Assembly (NCBI GenBank): GCA_964354215.1
Contig: CAYGYT010000033.1
Location: 1 to 22,829, forward strand
Direction: 5' to 3'
Length of the DNA: 22,829 bases
From: CAVRZR01 sp964354215
Lineage (GTDB): Bacteria; Actinomycetota; Coriobacteriia; Anaerosomatales; CAVRZR01
A program made the translations under genes and the position numbers. The first letter of the stretch is position 1. Each line of letters starts with the position of its first letter. Below the pieces are notes generated by a model. It saw nothing but the letters and a program-made list of their open reading frames with translations, was not told the DNA's origin and did no database searches. Below, one piece after another: positions 21,160 to 22,829 of the stretch.

Positions 21160-21891
21160 CTACGCCACCCCCATGCCGACGGTCTGCCGATAGGCGTCGG
21201 CGAACTGGGTGTGATCGATGTTCTCTTTCGGCTCAAAAAGCACGACGCGCCCCTTCGCGAGGATGAGCGCGTGCGTGCACAGCTCAAGTCCCTTTTCAAG
21301 ATCGTGGCTGATCATCACGAAGGTGTGCTGTTCGCGCACCTGAGCGATCAGCGAGTCGAGGATGTCCTTCGCATGCGGATCCAGGCCGGAGTACGGCTCG
21401 TCGAGGAAGAGCACCTGCGGCCGGTGGAGGAGCGCCCGTGCAATCGAGAGGCGCTGCAGCATGCCGCGCGAGAACGTGCGCACCAGGTCGAGGCGGCGAT
21501 GGTCGAGCTCGACGCTCTCGAGCAGCTCGCGTACGCGGGCACTCGGGTCGACGACGCCGTACATCTGCGCGAAGAACTCGAGGTTCTCCTCGGCGGAGAG
21601 GTCCGGATACAGCAGGGGGTTGTGGCTGATAAGTCCGATCCGCTCCCTGAGCTCTACGGCGTCTTCCACCACATCGAGGCCCGCGATGCGCGCGGTACCT
21701 TTGGACGGCGCCGTGAGCGTGGTGAGCACCTTCACGAGCGTGGTCTTACCCGCGCCGTTCGGACCGAAGATCGACAGGAACGCGCCTTCAGGCAGCTCGA
21801 ACGAGACGTTGTCGAGCGCCTTTCGTGCGCCGAACATGCGCGTAAGGCCCTCGACTTCGAGCGCGGGTCGCGTAGCGACGTCTGAAGGCAC
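21160..21891 (-). CDS. ccmA: Heme exporter ATPase CcmA
   Basis: This 243-residue ABC ATPase is complete: Walker A GPNGAGKTT (43-51), a Q-loop region changed to HNP at about 90-92, signature SRGMLQRLSIARALLHRP (141-158), Walker B VLFLDEP (160-166) and the switch histidine in MISHDLE (H196). The SRGM-Q signature, rather than LSGGQ, is common in CcmA and in related exporters. The GTG start has GGGGCGGA upstream and lies 11 bases after the ccmF stop. Position next to ccmB-ccmC fixes the function better than the sequence alone. Confidence 0.94.
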   Translation of the reverse strand: MPSDVATRPALEVEGLTRMFGARKALDNVSFELPEGAFLSIFGPNGAGKTTLVKVLTTLTAPSKGTARIAGLDVVEDAVELRERIGLISHNPLLYPDLSAEENLEFFAQMYGVVDPSARVRELLESVELDHRRLDLVRTFSRGMLQRLSIARALLHRPQVLFLDEPYSGLDPHAKDILDSLIAQVREQHTFVMISHDLEKGLELCTHALILAKGRVVLFEPKENIDHTQFADAYRQTVGMGVA

Positions 21892-21902
21892 CGCGTCCGC
21901 CC

Positions 21903-22829
21903 CTATGCTGCCGCTGCGGTAGTCGACTTCTTGGGCCAGGCGGCGATCGAGGTGCCGATGAGCATGAGCGCGAAGCCGAACCAGGCGAAGCTGATGAGCG
22001 GGTTGATCTTCACGTTGATCTGCAGCTTGTTCGTGGCGGGGTCGGCGCCCTCGAACGTGACGAACACGTCACGCAGCGCTTCGACCTTCACCGCCGCATT
22101 CAACTTGGTCTGCTGCTGCCGATAGAACTGGATCTGACCGGGACTGATCGTGCCCGCCTTGTTGCCGTTCTTGGTGATGTCGAAATTCAGGGAGGAAACG
22201 ACGTCGCCGTTGGGCAGCTTGTTTTCATCGAAGCCGGTGTACGTGAACGTGTATCCCGGCACCTCGAACGAGGAGCCAGGCCGGTCATCGAGCTTGAAGT
22301 TATAGGTGCCGACAAACATCGCCGAGCCGACGAGGCCGACGAGGATGACCCCGACCCCAATGTGCGTGAGATAGCCGCCCGACTGGCTGCGCGAGCGGCG
22401 GAGAATGTGCCAGAGCGAGCTCAAGAAGCCCGCGCCCTTTGCGGCGGCTCTCGTGCGCGCACCCTCGATGAAGAGCGACGCGGCTGTCGAGACGGCGAGC
22501 GCGGCGACCATGAGTCCCACGATCGCCTCCCCGTTCGTCACTACCGTCATGAAGCCCGACGCCGCCGCATCCGAGCGACGGAACATCGGCAGCAGGCCGC
22601 GATACCACTCGAAGATGAGCAGCGCCGATATGATGGCCGCCGAGACGAGCGGCCACTTCACACGCTTCCAGAACAGGTCGCCGGCGGTCTTGCGCCACGC
22701 GAGCAGCGGGCAGACGGCCATGATGAATACGTACAGGATGCCAACGGGTCTCGCGACCGCCTCGTAGGTGGCCGCCGGGAAGGACTGGCCGCCACCCGGC
22801 ATCCACGAAGGCAGAGCCGACGTCACCGT
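21903..22829 (-). CDS. ccmF: Cytochrome c heme lyase subunit CcmF, C-terminal part (5' end beyond window)
   Basis: 308 residues are visible before the window edge, the C-terminal half or less of CcmF. Helices at the start (PVGILYVFIMAVCPLLAWRK, WPLVSAAIISALLIF) and the segment SGGYLTHIGVGVILVGLVGS are typical. A periplasmic beta-rich domain follows (YTFTYTGFDENKLPNGDVVS ... AAVKVEALRDVFVTFEG), then a last helix near the C-terminus (FAWFGFALMLIGTSIAAW). CcmF with CcmH attaches heme to apocytochromes. The WWD motif would lie in the missing part. The first visible codon is probably not the start. CcmE, CcmG and CcmH would be expected upstream. Confidence 0.92.
   Translation of the reverse strand, partial: TVTSALPSWMPGGGQSFPAATYEAVARPVGILYVFIMAVCPLLAWRKTAGDLFWKRVKWPLVSAAIISALLIFEWYRGLLPMFRRSDAAASGFMTVVTNGEAIVGLMVAALAVSTAASLFIEGARTRAAAKGAGFLSSLWHILRRSRSQSGGYLTHIGVGVILVGLVGSAMFVGTYNFKLDDRPGSSFEVPGYTFTYTGFDENKLPNGDVVSSLNFDITKNGNKAGTISPGQIQFYRQQQTKLNAAVKVEALRDVFVTFEGADPATNKLQINVKINPLISFAWFGFALMLIGTSIAAWPKKSTTAAAA

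Noticed and set aside
1..22829. CRISPR arrays, insertion sequences, prophage or defence genes
   Set aside because: No regular spacer-repeat pattern, transposase, integrase or nuclease-like gene was seen.

Overview
The window is GC-rich, with strongly GC-biased third positions and many GTG starts. It reads as a bacterial chromosome segment, most likely Actinomycetota. A Coriobacteriia-like anaerobe or microaerophile would fit the gene content, but that placement is inference without a database search. Exactly 100 N at 8607-8706 show that this is a scaffolded assembly, probably a draft or metagenome-derived genome.

Three blocks are visible. (1) Positions 1-5939 (minus strand) hold a run of genes transcribed right to left: a small one-helix membrane protein, hemB, an O-antigen-ligase-like membrane protein with a TPR tail, the radical SAM heme synthase ahbD, a short siroheme-decarboxylase-like protein, and a membrane protein cut by the window edge. 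A tRNA-Ala(CGC) lies just upstream. (2) Positions 6200-13400 are an envelope/stress island of mainly plus-strand membrane proteins: TerC family, YgjP-type metalloprotease, PsiE family, TRIC/UPF0126 channel, AI-2E/PerM family transporter and HdeD/DUF308. It also contains minus-strand SHOCT and DUF6325-type genes. Broken second copies of the YgjP, SHOCT and DUF6325 genes are interleaved here and point to an old duplication followed by decay. (3) Positions 13439-22829 (minus strand) hold a cytochrome c maturation and heme cluster: ccmF (partial), ccmA, ccmB, ccmC, ccmD, a CcsA/HemX-like protein, a Met8-type precorrin-2 dehydrogenase, a 3-ketosphinganine-reductase-like SDR, and then hemA-hemC-hemD behind their own candidate promoter.

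Together the heme genes make glutamate-1-semialdehyde (HemA), porphobilinogen (HemB), hydroxymethylbilane (HemC) and uroporphyrinogen III (HemD). The precorrin-2 dehydrogenase leads towards siroheme, and AhbD converts Fe-coproporphyrin III to heme b. No HemE, HemF/N, HemG/Y or HemH is present, so the window points to the siroheme-dependent (Ahb) route. CobA, AhbC and a full AhbA/AhbB pair are not in view and would have to lie elsewhere. The Ccm genes would use the heme to mature c-type cytochromes.

The least explained items are a histidine-free, two-winged-helix relative of siroheme decarboxylase beside ahbD, a His/Gly/Pro-rich repeat extension on AhbD, a four-run G-quadruplex motif just upstream of the AI-2E family start, the symmetric elements around the hemA promoter, and the duplicated and decayed stress locus around the assembly gap.
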